Source of the DNA: Streptomyces sp. RKAG293
Lineage (GTDB): Bacteria; Actinomycetota; Actinomycetes; Streptomycetales; Streptomycetaceae
Assembly (NCBI RefSeq): GCF_023701745.1
Contig: NZ_JAJOZB010000001.1
Location: 9,055,198 to 9,119,197, forward strand
Direction of reading: 5' to 3'
Length of the DNA stretch: 64,000 nucleotides
Below are positions 44,235 through 52,861 of this stretch, one piece after another. Below the pieces are notes generated by a model. The model had not been told where the DNA came from. It was given only the letters and a program-made list of their open reading frames with translations, and did not search any database. Every line of letters begins with the position of its first letter. The first letter of the stretch is position 1. The translations under genes were made by a program, and so were the position numbers.

Positions 44235-45440
44235 CCTCGCCCCATCCGCCGGCCTGGACGGTTGCCAGGCCGGCGCCGACGGGCGCGGGGCAAGACCTTA
44301 GGAGGGGGCGATCGGCCAACGTCAGGACGCCCGGCCCACCTGGCCCTGAACTGTCGCAGGTCAGCCCACATACGCCCTCCCAGGCCGCAGTCTCCGCAAA
44401 GTTCCACCTTCCGGATATGGATGCGCCGCTGGACGCTGGGCAGAGGCTCGCGAGCTGAGGGCTCTACCTGTCCTGGGGCCAGCTGAAGCGCTCAGTCACA
44501 CCTTCTGTGCCTGAGCGCTTCAGCTGGCGAGTGAGGGCGACACCTGGCGAGCTGAGGGTTCCGGTGTCGAGGCTGATCCAGATCATGTTCATCAGTCGGC
44601 GCGCAGCGGCCCGGGGCTGCTCGCCCGGTGCGGTGAGGGCACATTCGGCGGGCTTCCTCTGCGGCTTCCCGCAGGTCGGTCAGGTCGGCGCGGCCGACGT
44701 GACGTTCGTCGGGCGGCGGCTGATCCGGGCGGCGGGGCCGGGGTCGGCGGGGTTGGCGAGCCAGCGGGTCGGGGTCGCGAACGCGCCGATCGCGAACGGC
44801 CTGCTGTGAACGAAGGTTCGGCGGTCCACGGTGCTCCCGTGCTCGGCGGTGGCTCACCGGGCGGAGGCATGGGTATCGGGGGAAATCCAAGCCGACTTCG
44901 GGGTCCGGCGCGGGCATCGCGCTCATGCCCACCTCGGCGATGGAGACCTGCCGCACCAGGCATTTGCCCAGCGCAATGGCAAGACAGGCCGGGTCCGAGT
45001 ACGGGGGATCAGCGCCCTGACGGTCCAGTTCGCAACATTCGTATGGGTGTAGGAGCAGGCGGGGGCCAGGGCCTTGACCCGGCGGACCACCCCCGGTCGC
45101 GCGGGAAGGCATCTTTTGGCGTAGTTCTTCGCTGCGGAAGTGGCCCCGACATCGGCGCGCAGGTACTGCGTCCTGGACCTCGACGCCACGCTGGCCACCT
45201 GCCACTCCGAGACCAGGCCGCACCCACGTATAAGGGCGGCTTCCTGTCCTCGCACGGCCGCTCACTCGCGGCCGCGCTGATCACCGCGCGAGATACCCGG
45301 TGACTGCATAGGATCACACTGCCGCTACGACACCCTGCTCCGCGCGTGCGCGGGGCACGTGCCACACAGCCTCGCAGTACGGCGGCCGTCTACCAAAGGA
45401 GACGGCCGGACGAGCTCCGAGTCGACCGATCAGGAGTGTC
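44235..45440. other. 1.2-kb region without a recognisable gene
   Basis: Frames on both strands have mixed codon use. A minus-strand stretch around 45100-45250 (GLVSEWQVASVASRSRTQYL...) and one near 44470-44590 (MNMIWISLDTGTLSSPGVAL...) look like remains of genes, but no family is recognised. It contains the inverted repeat at 44479-44527. Confidence 0.35.
44479..44527. repeat. Perfect 17-bp inverted repeat
   Basis: CCAGCTGAAGCGCTCAG (44479-44495) and its exact complement CTGAGCGCTTCAGCTGG (44511-44527) around a 15-base loop. There is no adjacent gene end that it would terminate; see findings. Confidence 0.85.
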
Positions 45441-45899
45441 ATGTCAGGACAATTCGAAGCGACGGTCGAGGTCGACAGGTCCATCGAAAGGGTTTTCGCC
45501 TACCTCGCCGACGGACGCAACGATCCGCAGTTCAGCCCCCGTGTGCTCAAGATCGAACGGTTCCCCGACACCCTGACCGCCGAGGGCACGATGTTTCGGA
45601 GCACCGTCAAGGACGCCGGAATGAAGACCGCCAGAGAATTCCGCATCACCGCCCTCGAAGCCCCGGTGAAAATCCGGTGGGCTGAGGTGTCGAAGAACAA
45701 CGTGACGGCACGCGAAGGCGGCTACGATCTGGAGCCGCTGCCCGGCGGCCGAACCCGGGTCCGCATCTTCAACGTCCTGGAAGGCCACGGGGTGGGCAAG
45801 CTCCTCGTCGGCCTCGCGCTCGCCGCTGCTCGCAAGGACGCCGACAAATACGGCTCCCGGATCAAAGCAGCAGCCGAAGCAGCAATCGACCCGCGCTGA
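45441..45899 (+). CDS. SRPBCC (polyketide cyclase/dehydrase-like) protein
   Basis: 152 residues. The START/Bet v1-like fold is visible: FEATVEVDRSIERVFAYLAD, then RNDPQFSPRVLKIERFP, VKIRWAEVSKNN and LEPLPGGRTRVRIFNVLEGH. A final helix (DADKYGSRIKAAAEAAI) closes the hydrophobic cavity. The start is ATG 45441, family-typical, with AGGAGT upstream. Such proteins bind hydrophobic ligands; without a biosynthetic neighbour the ligand is unknown. Confidence 0.88.
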   Translation: MSGQFEATVEVDRSIERVFAYLADGRNDPQFSPRVLKIERFPDTLTAEGTMFRSTVKDAGMKTAREFRITALEAPVKIRWAEVSKNNVTAREGGYDLEPLPGGRTRVRIFNVLEGHGVGKLLVGLALAAARKDADKYGSRIKAAAEAAIDPR

Positions 45900-46004
45900 C
45901 GCCCCTGCGGCAGAAGTTACGCCTGTCCTGTCGGGTGAGGATCTGGCCGACTTGCTTGCTGGGTAGGTGGGCGGCTGATGACCAGTTTGGCGCCATCGCC
46001 TGAG

Positions 46005-46265
46005 GTGTCTCGGCAAATGCGAACACGGTGTCGGTGACCGGATGGAGTGCACCGGTGTTGTACAGGTCGGCGAGGTGGGCTAGTTGTTCACCGCTGGCGC
46101 GCATGAAGAAGAACGAGCAGTGCACGTCGGCCTTCCTGACGGCCTGCGAGGTGGGCTAGTTGTTCACCGCTGGCGCGCATGAAGAAGAACGAGCAGTGCA
46201 CGTCGGCCTTCCTGACGGCCCAGCGAACCTTGCGGCTCAGGAACGAGAGCACCGTTTCGAACAGG
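46005..46265 (-). pseudogene. Fragment of an NADP-dependent MDR oxidoreductase, split by a duplication
   Basis: FETVLSFLSRKVRWAVRKAD, then VHCSFFFMRASGEQLAHLA, matches the C-terminal part of zinc-binding-dehydrogenase-like (quinone oxidoreductase) proteins. The sequence continues, after a 76-bp tandem duplication that breaks the frame, as DLYNTGALHPVTDTVFAFAE, then TPQAMA. The N-terminal two thirds and the last strand are missing. Confidence 0.7.
46070..46220. repeat. 75-bp tandem duplication
   Basis: 46070-46144 and 46146-46220 are identical (period 76, one extra T between them). The copies begin GCGAGGTGGGCTAG and end CTTCCTGACGGCC. It lies inside the MDR remnant and 213 bp before the IS110 transposase. 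Confidence 0.92.
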
Positions 46266-46344
46266 CATCTGTGCGGATCACAGCCAAGAGTGGCGGCTTC
46301 CACTTCGATTGGCCGCCCGACGTCCCACGACGACTCGGCTGCCA

Positions 46345-47640
46345 ATTAGGAATTGCGAATGATCGCTCCGTAGGGAATCGACAGCGAAGTCGTCCGTCGG
46401 GAGGCATCAGCACCCACCGCACGGAGGCACCACTGGCAGCGATCTGGGCCGGCATCGACGCAGGCAAGGCCCATCACCACTGCGTCGCGATCGACGGGAG
46501 CGGCCATCGGCTGCTGTCCCGACGCGTCGTCAACGACGAACCCGAACTCCTCGAACTGCTCGCCGACGTCCTGGCCCTGGGCGACGAGGTGACCTGGGGC
46601 ATCGACCTGGCCGACGGCGGAGCCGCGCTTGCCATCGCGATACTCCTCAACCACGACCAACCGGTGCTTTACCTCTCCGGCAGGGCGATCCACCGCGCCT
46701 CCGAGGGCTACCGCGGCGAGGGCAAGACCGACGCCAAGGACGCAGCCGTCATCGCCGACCAGGCCCGCATCCGCCGCGACCTGCACCCCTTACGAGCTGG
46801 TGACGAGACCGCCATCGATCTGAAGATCCTCACCGGGCGTCGCATGGACCTGGTCGCCGACCGCACCCGCACCGTCAACCGGCTCGGCGCCCAGCTCACC
46901 GGCATCTTTCCCGGCCTGGAGCGCGTGCTCGACCTCACCAACACCGGGCCGCTCGTCTTGCTGACCGGCTACCAGACGCCGGCGGCACTCCGCCGGATCG
47001 GTCGCAAGAGGCTGGAAACATGGCTGCGTAACCGCAAGGTCTACCGCGCCGACCAGCTGGCCGAGGAAGCCGTCGAGGCTGCCGAGCGCCAGCACACCAG
47101 CCTGCCGGGCGAGAGGCTGACGGCCCGGATGGTGCACACGCTGGCGTCGGAGGTGATGGGTCTCAACCAGCAGGTCGCAGAGATCGACAAGCTCATCGAG
47201 GTCAGGTTTCGCGAGCACCACCAGTTCGCAGTGATCACCAGCATGCCCGGCCTGGGTGTCATCCTCGGTGCCGAGTTCCTGGCCGCCACCGGCGGCGACA
47301 TGGCCGTCTTCGGCACTCCCGACCGGCTCGCCGGCTTCGGCGGCGTCGCGCCGGCACCGCGGGACTCCGGAAAGATCAGCGGCAACCTGCGGCGCCCCCA
47401 GCGATACAACCGCCGCCTCCAACGCGTCTTCTACACCTCCACCTTGTTCAGCATCCGAACGTGCGAGGAGTCCCGCCGGTTCTACGACCGCAAACGAGCC
47501 GAGGGCAAGCGCCACGCCCAGGCCGTCCTCGCTCTCGCACGTCGCCGCGTCAACGTTCTCTGGGCCCTCCTGCGCGACGGACGGTGCTACGAACTCACGC
47601 CGCCGACGGCCCTTGCGGCTTGACAAACAGCATTAGGAAT
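46345..47640 (+). mobile_element. IS110-family insertion sequence
   Basis: Contains an apparently intact IS110-type transposase. Both flanks carry ATTAGGAAT (46345-46353 and 47632-47640), which may mark the ends or a target repeat. IS110 elements normally lack terminal inverted repeats, and none is seen, so the exact borders are inferred from this 9-bp repeat. Confidence 0.7.
46433..47623 (+). CDS. IS110-family transposase
   Basis: 396 residues. The N-terminal DEDD (RuvC-like) domain has AIWAGIDAGKAHHHCVAI (first Asp), WGIDLADGGAAL and GKTDAKDAAVIADQARIRRD (DAKDA with acidic residues). The C-terminal Transposase_20 domain has SMPGLGVILGAEFLAATGG and the Ser-containing FGGVAPAPRDSGKISGNLRR. 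Both domains are complete. The best start is CTG 46433-46435, where relatives have M-T-A-I-W-A-G-I-D. GGAGG lies 5 bases upstream, but no ATG, GTG or TTG does. So the element uses a CTG start or has lost its start codon. Confidence 0.88.
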   Translation: MAAIWAGIDAGKAHHHCVAIDGSGHRLLSRRVVNDEPELLELLADVLALGDEVTWGIDLADGGAALAIAILLNHDQPVLYLSGRAIHRASEGYRGEGKTDAKDAAVIADQARIRRDLHPLRAGDETAIDLKILTGRRMDLVADRTRTVNRLGAQLTGIFPGLERVLDLTNTGPLVLLTGYQTPAALRRIGRKRLETWLRNRKVYRADQLAEEAVEAAERQHTSLPGERLTARMVHTLASEVMGLNQQVAEIDKLIEVRFREHHQFAVITSMPGLGVILGAEFLAATGGDMAVFGTPDRLAGFGGVAPAPRDSGKISGNLRRPQRYNRRLQRVFYTSTLFSIRTCEESRRFYDRKRAEGKRHAQAVLALARRRVNVLWALLRDGRCYELTPPTALAA

Positions 47641-47707
47641 CGATGAGAACGGTCACGATTCACTGAGACGGAACACCCAAGATCTGTGCCAGACCCCAGA
47701 ACTCACC

Positions 47708-47762
47708 TGTCCTTTGTCATCCGATCGAGTCGTTTGACATCGAAGCCAGCCGTTTTGACTTC
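47708..47762. repeat. Putative Tn7-like transposon end with repeated motif
   Basis: Starting with TGTCCTTTGTCATCC there are three related units: CTTTGTCATC, CGTTTGACATC (from 47731) and CGTTTTGACTTC (from 47751), about 20 bp apart. Transposon ends bound by TnsB-like proteins begin with TG and carry such short direct repeats. A tnsA-like fragment follows about 100 bp downstream. Confidence 0.4.
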
Positions 47763-47864
47763 TCTGACGGTGAATCCAGTCGTGCGGGGTGAGCAGGCTG
47801 GGGGTGCCGTATGCCGGTATCGGCTGAGGCCAACAGAGCCGTGCCGTACGCCGTGGTGTGATGC

Positions 47865-48059
47865 GTGGAGGGCAGGCGCGAGGGTCGACGACGGCTGTTG
47901 TTGGACTGCGTGTCGGTCAGGTTCGAGGACGCTCGTCCTGTACGGCCGTTTCGGTGGCCACCGGATGGGCGCTGGGCGGCGACGACCGGGCAGCACGTCG
48001 GCTTCGAGTCGTGGCTGGAACGGGACCGTCTCGTGCTCATGGACTACGACCCGCGCTAG
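47865..48059 (+). pseudogene. N-terminal fragment of a TnsA-like endonuclease
   Basis: CVSVRFEDARPVRPFRW, then AATTGQHVGFESWLERDRLV and LMDYDPR, matches the opening of TnsA-type heteromeric transposase endonuclease subunits of actinobacteria. These read V-R-F-E-x-x-x-P-V-R-x-F-x-W, A-T-T-G-x-H-V-G-F-E-S-W-L-E-R-D and L-L-D-F-D-P. The Phe-Pro-Gly-Trp-Trp-Trp stretch between the first two blocks is missing, and the frame ends at a TAG exactly where the next remnant begins. Full proteins have about 220 residues. Confidence 0.7.
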
Positions 48060-48462
48060 CAGGGGATGGTGACCAGGATGCGGCCGTGGCCACTGCCAGC
48101 GTCGACGTGATCGTGGGCCTTGGCGATGTCGTCCAGCGGGTAACAGTCGCCGACGGCGACAGTAAGGGCGCCGGCGGCGGCGGAGCTGAGGTCGCGGGCG
48201 GCCTGGCGCTTGGCCTCAGCGGGGAAGTCGTTGCTGCCGAGCAGCCGCAGGGTGACGTTGTTGAACAGCAGAGGCCAGAAAGGGATCTCAGTGCGGTCCG
48301 CGCGGGTGGCATAGGCGGCGATGACAGCGTTGTTGGCGGCGACGGCGTTGTCGAGATCGGCGTTGTCGGACAGCGCGACCTCGATGATCCGGTCGACACC
48401 CCGCGGCGCGTACGAGCGGATGGCTGCGGCGGGGTCGCCGGTGTCCAGGGCGATGCCCGCGG
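48056..48462 (-). pseudogene. C-terminal half of a quinone oxidoreductase (MDR) gene
   Basis: The minus strand encodes SYAPRGVDRIIEVALSDNAD, NNAVIAAYATRADRTEIPFW, PLLFNNVTLRLLGSNDFP and PLDDIAKAHDHVDAGSGHGR, then ILVTIPC and stop. This is the normal C-terminus of an NADPH:quinone reductase-type MDR. The upstream half is missing because at about 48463 the sequence switches to a Tn3 transposase. Its stop TAG shares the palindrome CTAG with the stop of the TnsA fragment. Confidence 0.85.
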
Positions 48463-49815
48463 GTGAAGCAGGAGGAGCCGGATTCCCTGGTCGCCATCAA
48501 GGGCGAGATCGAGCGGCGCTGGGGCACCATCGACCTCCTGATCATTTTGAAGTACGCCGAGTTCGACACCGACTTCATCGCCGAGTTCACCTCGGTGGCC
48601 ACCAGGGAGAACCTGTCCAAGGACGTGCTGCGGCGCCGCCTGCTGCTGGTGCTGTTCGGGCTGGGCACGAACATGGGCATCAAGCTGGTCGCGGTGACCG
48701 GCAAGCACGGCGAGTCCGAGGCGACCCTGCGGCGGGTGCGGCACCTGTTTGTCAACCGGGCCAACATGCGCGGCGCCCTGCGCAAGCTGGTGAACGCCAC
48801 CTTCGCCGTCCGGGACGAGATGTTGTGGGGCGCCGGCACCGCGTGTGCCTCCGATAGCCGCAAGTTCGGCGCCTGGTCCTCGAACCTGATGACCGAGTGG
48901 CACCAGCGCTACCGCGGCCCCGGGGTGATGATCTATTGGCATGTGGAGCGGAAGTCGGTCTGCATCTACTCCCAGCTCAAGAGCTGTTCGGCCTCCGAGG
49001 TCGCCTCAATGATCGAGGGCGTGCTGCGGCACTGCACCGACATGGAGGTGGACCGGCAATACACCGATACCCACGGCGCTTCCATTGTCGGCTTCGCCTT
49101 CGCCCACATGCTCGACTTCAAGCTGATGCCCCGGCTGAAGAACATCGGCTCCGCGAAGCTCTACCGGCCGGCGGCCGGGCAGGACGAGAACTGGCCCCAC
49201 CTCGCGCCGGTGCTGTCCACCAAGACGATCAACTGGGAGCTGATCTCCCAGCAGCACGACCGGATCGTGAAGTACACCACCGCCCTGCGCCTGGGCACCG
49301 CCGAGGCCGAGCAGGTCCTGCGCTGCTTCACCCGGGGCGGTCCCAAACACCCGACGTACCAGGCCATCGAGGAACTCGGGCGGGCGGTACGGACCTCGTT
49401 CGTGTGCGGCTACCTCGCGGACGTCGAGATGCGGCGCGAGATCCATGAAGGGCTCCAGGTCGTGGAGAACTGGAACTCAGCGAACAAGGACCTCTTCTAC
49501 GGCAAGGACGGCGACCTGGCTGGCGCGGATGTGGAGTCCCAGGAGGTCAGCATGCTCGCGCTGCACCTGCTCCAGTCCGCGTTGGTGCACGTCAACACGC
49601 TGCTGCTGCAGGAGGTCCTGGCCGATCCGAAGTGGGCGGACAGGTTGACCGATGTGGACCGGAGGGCGCTGTCCCCGCTGTTCTGGACGCACGTGAATCC
49701 GTACGGCCGCTTCGAGCTGGACATGAACAGCCACCTCGATCTGGACCTGACCCTCCGGGCGGCGGCGCTCGGCCCCCGTGTCCCGAAGGATGAGGCAGCT
49801 GCAATTCCCGCGTGA
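48463..49815 (+). pseudogene. C-terminal half of a Tn3-family transposase
   Basis: About 450 codons are open, corresponding to the DDE_Tnp_Tn3 domain of a protein normally near 1000 residues. Landmarks are GPGVMIYWHVERKSVCIYSQ (first Asp region, here shifted), QYTDTHGASIVGFAFAHMLD (catalytic Asp), LMPRLKNIGSAKLYRP, and near the end LSPLFWTHVNPYGRFELDMN with the catalytic Glu region. The frame begins abruptly with KQEEPDSLVAIKGEIERRWG fused to the oxidoreductase remnant, so the N-terminal half and its start are gone. No resolvase gene or Tn3 terminal repeat is visible. Confidence 0.88.
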
Positions 49816-50178
49816 AGACGACGTTGCCCGGGACGCCGAAGCATCCCGGGCTCTCTGGTGGCGCGGTCGGTGCCGAACGATGCGGGCGGACGAGCCTGCT
49901 CAGCCGGCCGGCGCACCAGGGCAGGCGCTTTCTCGACAGTTGGACGTGATTGCCGCGAGGCATTGTCCCAGGCCGCCGTCCATCCTGCTCCTTTTCGATC
50001 TTTCGGCGGGAATCGCGTGTCGGGGCGTCGTACCGTCCAGGCGGGAGCTTCCGCAGGAAGGTCCCGTCCGTCATGGCATCCCGTTGTTTGCATGCCGGGG
50101 ACCCGTGTTGCCGGGCGGCTCGATCGGACGTGCCCTCTTCGCTGTTCCATCCCAGCGCATAGGAAGTGGAAGGTGAGT
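49816..50178. other. Downstream flank of the Tn3 remnant
   Basis: No gene supported. The Tn3 right-end inverted repeat would be expected here; I could not identify it. The promoter of the next gene should lie near the end. Confidence 0.35.
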
Positions 50179-50688
50179 ATGGCCAACGGATTTCCCGAGG
50201 GAGAGTTCTACCTCCTGAACAGGGACGCGATGCTGTGTCTGGCCGCCAATCCCGGCGGGACCAGTTCCACCCAATCACTGGGCCCAGGAGGAGGAACCAT
50301 CGAGTACAGCACCACGGAACCACCGGTCGTACGGCTGGAGACCCCCAAGCCCCCCTCGGGCAACGCCTTCCAGGGCTGGTACTTCGACACCAGCCACCTG
50401 GAATATCGTCCCCCCAACAACTACCTCGTCAGCCGCATGAAGGCGGCCAGCATGGGCCACTTCGCCCTGCAGGTTGAGACGGAATGGGAAACCGAACACG
50501 ACTCCCTGCACATGTGGGGCGTGGGACGCAGCGATGTGTCGACCTGGCAGGCCGACGATGGATACCTCTTCCATACGGAGAAGCCCGACTCGGTACTCAC
50601 GATCATGGACCGCGACACGGAGCCCCGAATCGGCATGCTGCCCCGAGGCCGCGCCCACCAACGCTGGCACTTCATCCCGTTCCCCTAG
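50179..50688 (+). CDS. Hypothetical protein, possibly beta-trefoil-like
   Basis: 169 residues. ATG 50179 with GGAAGG upstream; a GTG two codons earlier is an alternative. No signal peptide. The sequence has repeating aromatic/Trp motifs: FYLLNRDAMLCLAANPGG, FQGWYFDTSHLEYRPPNN and HLW-like WGVGRSDVSTWQADDG, ending RAHQRWHFIPFP. The terminal Q-x-W-x-F and the roughly 40-residue spacing of similar units recall ricin-type beta-trefoil lectins, but the match is loose. Family unknown. Confidence 0.6.
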   Translation: MANGFPEGEFYLLNRDAMLCLAANPGGTSSTQSLGPGGGTIEYSTTEPPVVRLETPKPPSGNAFQGWYFDTSHLEYRPPNNYLVSRMKAASMGHFALQVETEWETEHDSLHMWGVGRSDVSTWQADDGYLFHTEKPDSVLTIMDRDTEPRIGMLPRGRAHQRWHFIPFP

Positions 50689-51108
50689 ACGCACGTGAGC
50701 CGGTGCGACCGTTCCGGCCAACGCTGACGACACGGCTCTGGTGCCGTTGACTGACGGCCTCGGTTCACTCGGCGTCGGTCTCGTCCTTGTCCAGCCCGCG
50801 CCGGAGCTGGACAAGGACGACGACGGGGGCGGACAGGATTGCGCATCGCGCCGAAGGTTCCCCGGCCGTCCAAGGACTTCACCGGTGAGAGAGACGGCGA
50901 TCATGCTGTGCTGTGAGAGCGCCAGCTCTCACAAACGGTCCTTTCCCGGAGCAAGATCAGAAAGGGTCGCGCGCAGGCCGCGAAGCCCCGGTTCGGTTCG
51001 CAGAAACCGTTCTCACTCAAAGGTGCGTTCGGGGTACTTCTGAGAACTGTTTGTGACAGCGGCCATGGTCATGACGGACCCTCAAGAAGGCTCCCCGCGC
51101 GACTGTGA
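50689..51108. other. Intergenic region with two hairpins
   Basis: No gene supported. It contains a perfect 15-bp dyad TCGTCCTTGTCCAGC / GCTGGACAAGGACGA (50781-50820, 10-base loop), about 90 bp after the hypothetical gene's stop, and a small hairpin GTGAGAGC-GCCA-GCTCTCAC (50913-50932). Confidence 0.5.
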
Positions 51109-52791
51109 CTGAGCCCGGATGCACCGGTCTGATTTCCGAGTGATCGTTTCGGGGTCTTGTGGCCGGTTGCTGGCCCGGCGGTTGCAGGAGGGTGTGGGGT
51201 AGCCGCTGGTCTGCCCAGCTTTTCCACATGTCCACAGGTCTCGGGCCCTTGCGGGCGGTTCGGATGGGTCGTCAGCGGTGTGGAGGCGCGTGCAGCACCG
51301 CGAACATCTGCGACCAGGCGTCGGCCCAGGGCCAGTTCACGGGCAGGTGGAGCGTCAGCCGTCGTGCTCCGCGTGCGATCCGGGCCGGCACACGTATGAG
51401 CTGGTCGCGCAGTGTGGCGGTGGTGGCTCTGGCGTGGAAGGTGGAGGCCAGGGTGCCCAGGGCGCGCATCAGGTTGTGGGTGATCGCGGCCAGGGCGAGC
51501 CAGGCGGCGTTGGCCTGGAAGTCGCCCGAGGGCAGGTGGGCCAGCGGCCCGCTTTTCAGGTCCGCGATCACCTGTTCCACGATGGCGTGTCGGCGGTGAT
51601 CTCTTTCGGCGTCGACCAGCGACAGGGGCGAGTCGGTGAACGCGCAGTGGTAGCGGTAGGTACTGAACAGCTCGCCCTGGCCCTGGACTTGGGCGTCAGC
51701 GTTGAGGCGCTTGACCCGGCGCACGAGCAGGCGGGCGGTGACCTGCTGCTTCTTCGGCTTGGACGTGAACGCGGTGTAGTCGCGGACCTCGGCGATCTCC
51801 GCGTCCGAGACCCAGCACTGCCCCTCGGTGTCCCAGAGCGCCTTCGGGTAGCGGATCGCCGTCCACGCGTCCTCGTCGATGCCGGTGATCGCCTTCTTGA
51901 TCGAGGCGTTCATCCGGGCGGTGACCGAGAACCGGGCGCCCAGCGCGCGGCAGGCGGCGATGACCTCGCTGGCGTAGAACGCGGAGTCTGCCCGCAGCAC
52001 CAGCAGGCCGGTCGCGCCGCTGGCGCGGACGGTGCGCAGGGCCTCGGCGACGAACGAGGCGGCCCCGCGCACCGAACCACTGGCTCCTTTGCGCAGGCGG
52101 GTGGCGGCGATGACGGGGGCCGCGAGTGGGGTGGAGAGCACGGCCAGGAGCGCGTTCAGGCCCTTGACCTTGGAGTACCCGTAGCCCGCGCCCTGCTTGG
52201 CATAGCCGTAGGTGCGGCGGATCGTGTCGTCGATGTCCAGGTAGGCCACCGTTGCCGCGCCGGGCAGCAACGGGGTGTGGGACGCGAGTTGGGGCAGCAG
52301 TCGGCGGCCGACAGCGTGCAGTTGCTTCACGTGTCCGTGGGTGAACGCGCGCAGGAACGAGCCGAGGGTTGAGGGCGCGCGCACGCCGCCGAAGACGCGG
52401 TCCATTGCCCCGTGGCGCAACCGGCCCATGTCCGAGATGCTGTCCGCACCCGCCGCCATCCCCGCGACCAGGGCCATCACCTTCGCGGCCGGGAACGCGC
52501 CCACCCCGTCGGCGGTGACGGGCAGACGCACTCGCTCGCCGACCAGGCCGGGCAGCCCGCACCGATCGGCCAGGCGCAGCAGCGGCTCCAGGCCGCCGTA
52601 GGCGACCAGGGTCGGGTCATCGAACGCCGCCAGGACCGCTGCGGGGGCATGGGAGGATTGCACGAGAGATGCCTTGCTGTACTTGCCGGATGGAACCCTA
52701 GGGGAGTCCCATCCTCGCAGGTCACAAGGCATCTCTTTGTTTCCGGGTTCCACGCTCAGCAGGCATGATCAACCGGTGCGTCCGGGTTCAG
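51109..52791 (-). mobile_element. IS1380-family insertion sequence, complete
   Basis: A 1683-bp element bounded by 20-bp imperfect inverted repeats: CTGAGCCCGGATGCACCGGT at 51109-51128 and, on the other strand, CTGAACCCGGACGCACCGGT at 52791-52772 (18 of 20 match). It carries one transposase. No target-site duplication is evident at the borders. A second, truncated copy of the same family lies at 54120-54525. Confidence 0.88.
51272..52663 (-). CDS. IS1380-family transposase
   Basis: 463 residues, the normal size. SHAPAAVLAAFDDPTLVAYG at the N-terminus. The DDE catalytic core shows GAATVAYLDIDDTIRRTYGY (first Asp), GATGLLVLRADSAFYASEVI (second Asp) and HAIVEQVIADLKSGPLAHLP (Glu), followed by AAWLALAAITHNLMRAL. 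The start is GTG 52661-52663. AAGG lies upstream, and the homologous remnant at 54.4 kb has the same region. No frameshift or stop is seen, so it may be active. Confidence 0.9.
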   Translation of the reverse strand: MQSSHAPAAVLAAFDDPTLVAYGGLEPLLRLADRCGLPGLVGERVRLPVTADGVGAFPAAKVMALVAGMAAGADSISDMGRLRHGAMDRVFGGVRAPSTLGSFLRAFTHGHVKQLHAVGRRLLPQLASHTPLLPGAATVAYLDIDDTIRRTYGYAKQGAGYGYSKVKGLNALLAVLSTPLAAPVIAATRLRKGASGSVRGAASFVAEALRTVRASGATGLLVLRADSAFYASEVIAACRALGARFSVTARMNASIKKAITGIDEDAWTAIRYPKALWDTEGQCWVSDAEIAEVRDYTAFTSKPKKQQVTARLLVRRVKRLNADAQVQGQGELFSTYRYHCAFTDSPLSLVDAERDHRRHAIVEQVIADLKSGPLAHLPSGDFQANAAWLALAAITHNLMRALGTLASTFHARATTATLRDQLIRVPARIARGARRLTLHLPVNWPWADAWSQMFAVLHAPPHR

Positions 52792-52861
52792 ACCACGTCC
52801 ATGGCGAATCATGAACTCGCTGTTTGCTCGGTTCACGGCATCGGGTCGGTAGGTTGGGTGA

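Noticed and set aside
45009..45365. Possible plasmid-type or transposase gene on the minus strand
   Set aside because: Looked for Rep, Tra and transposase motifs in all frames; none found, and codon bias is irregular.
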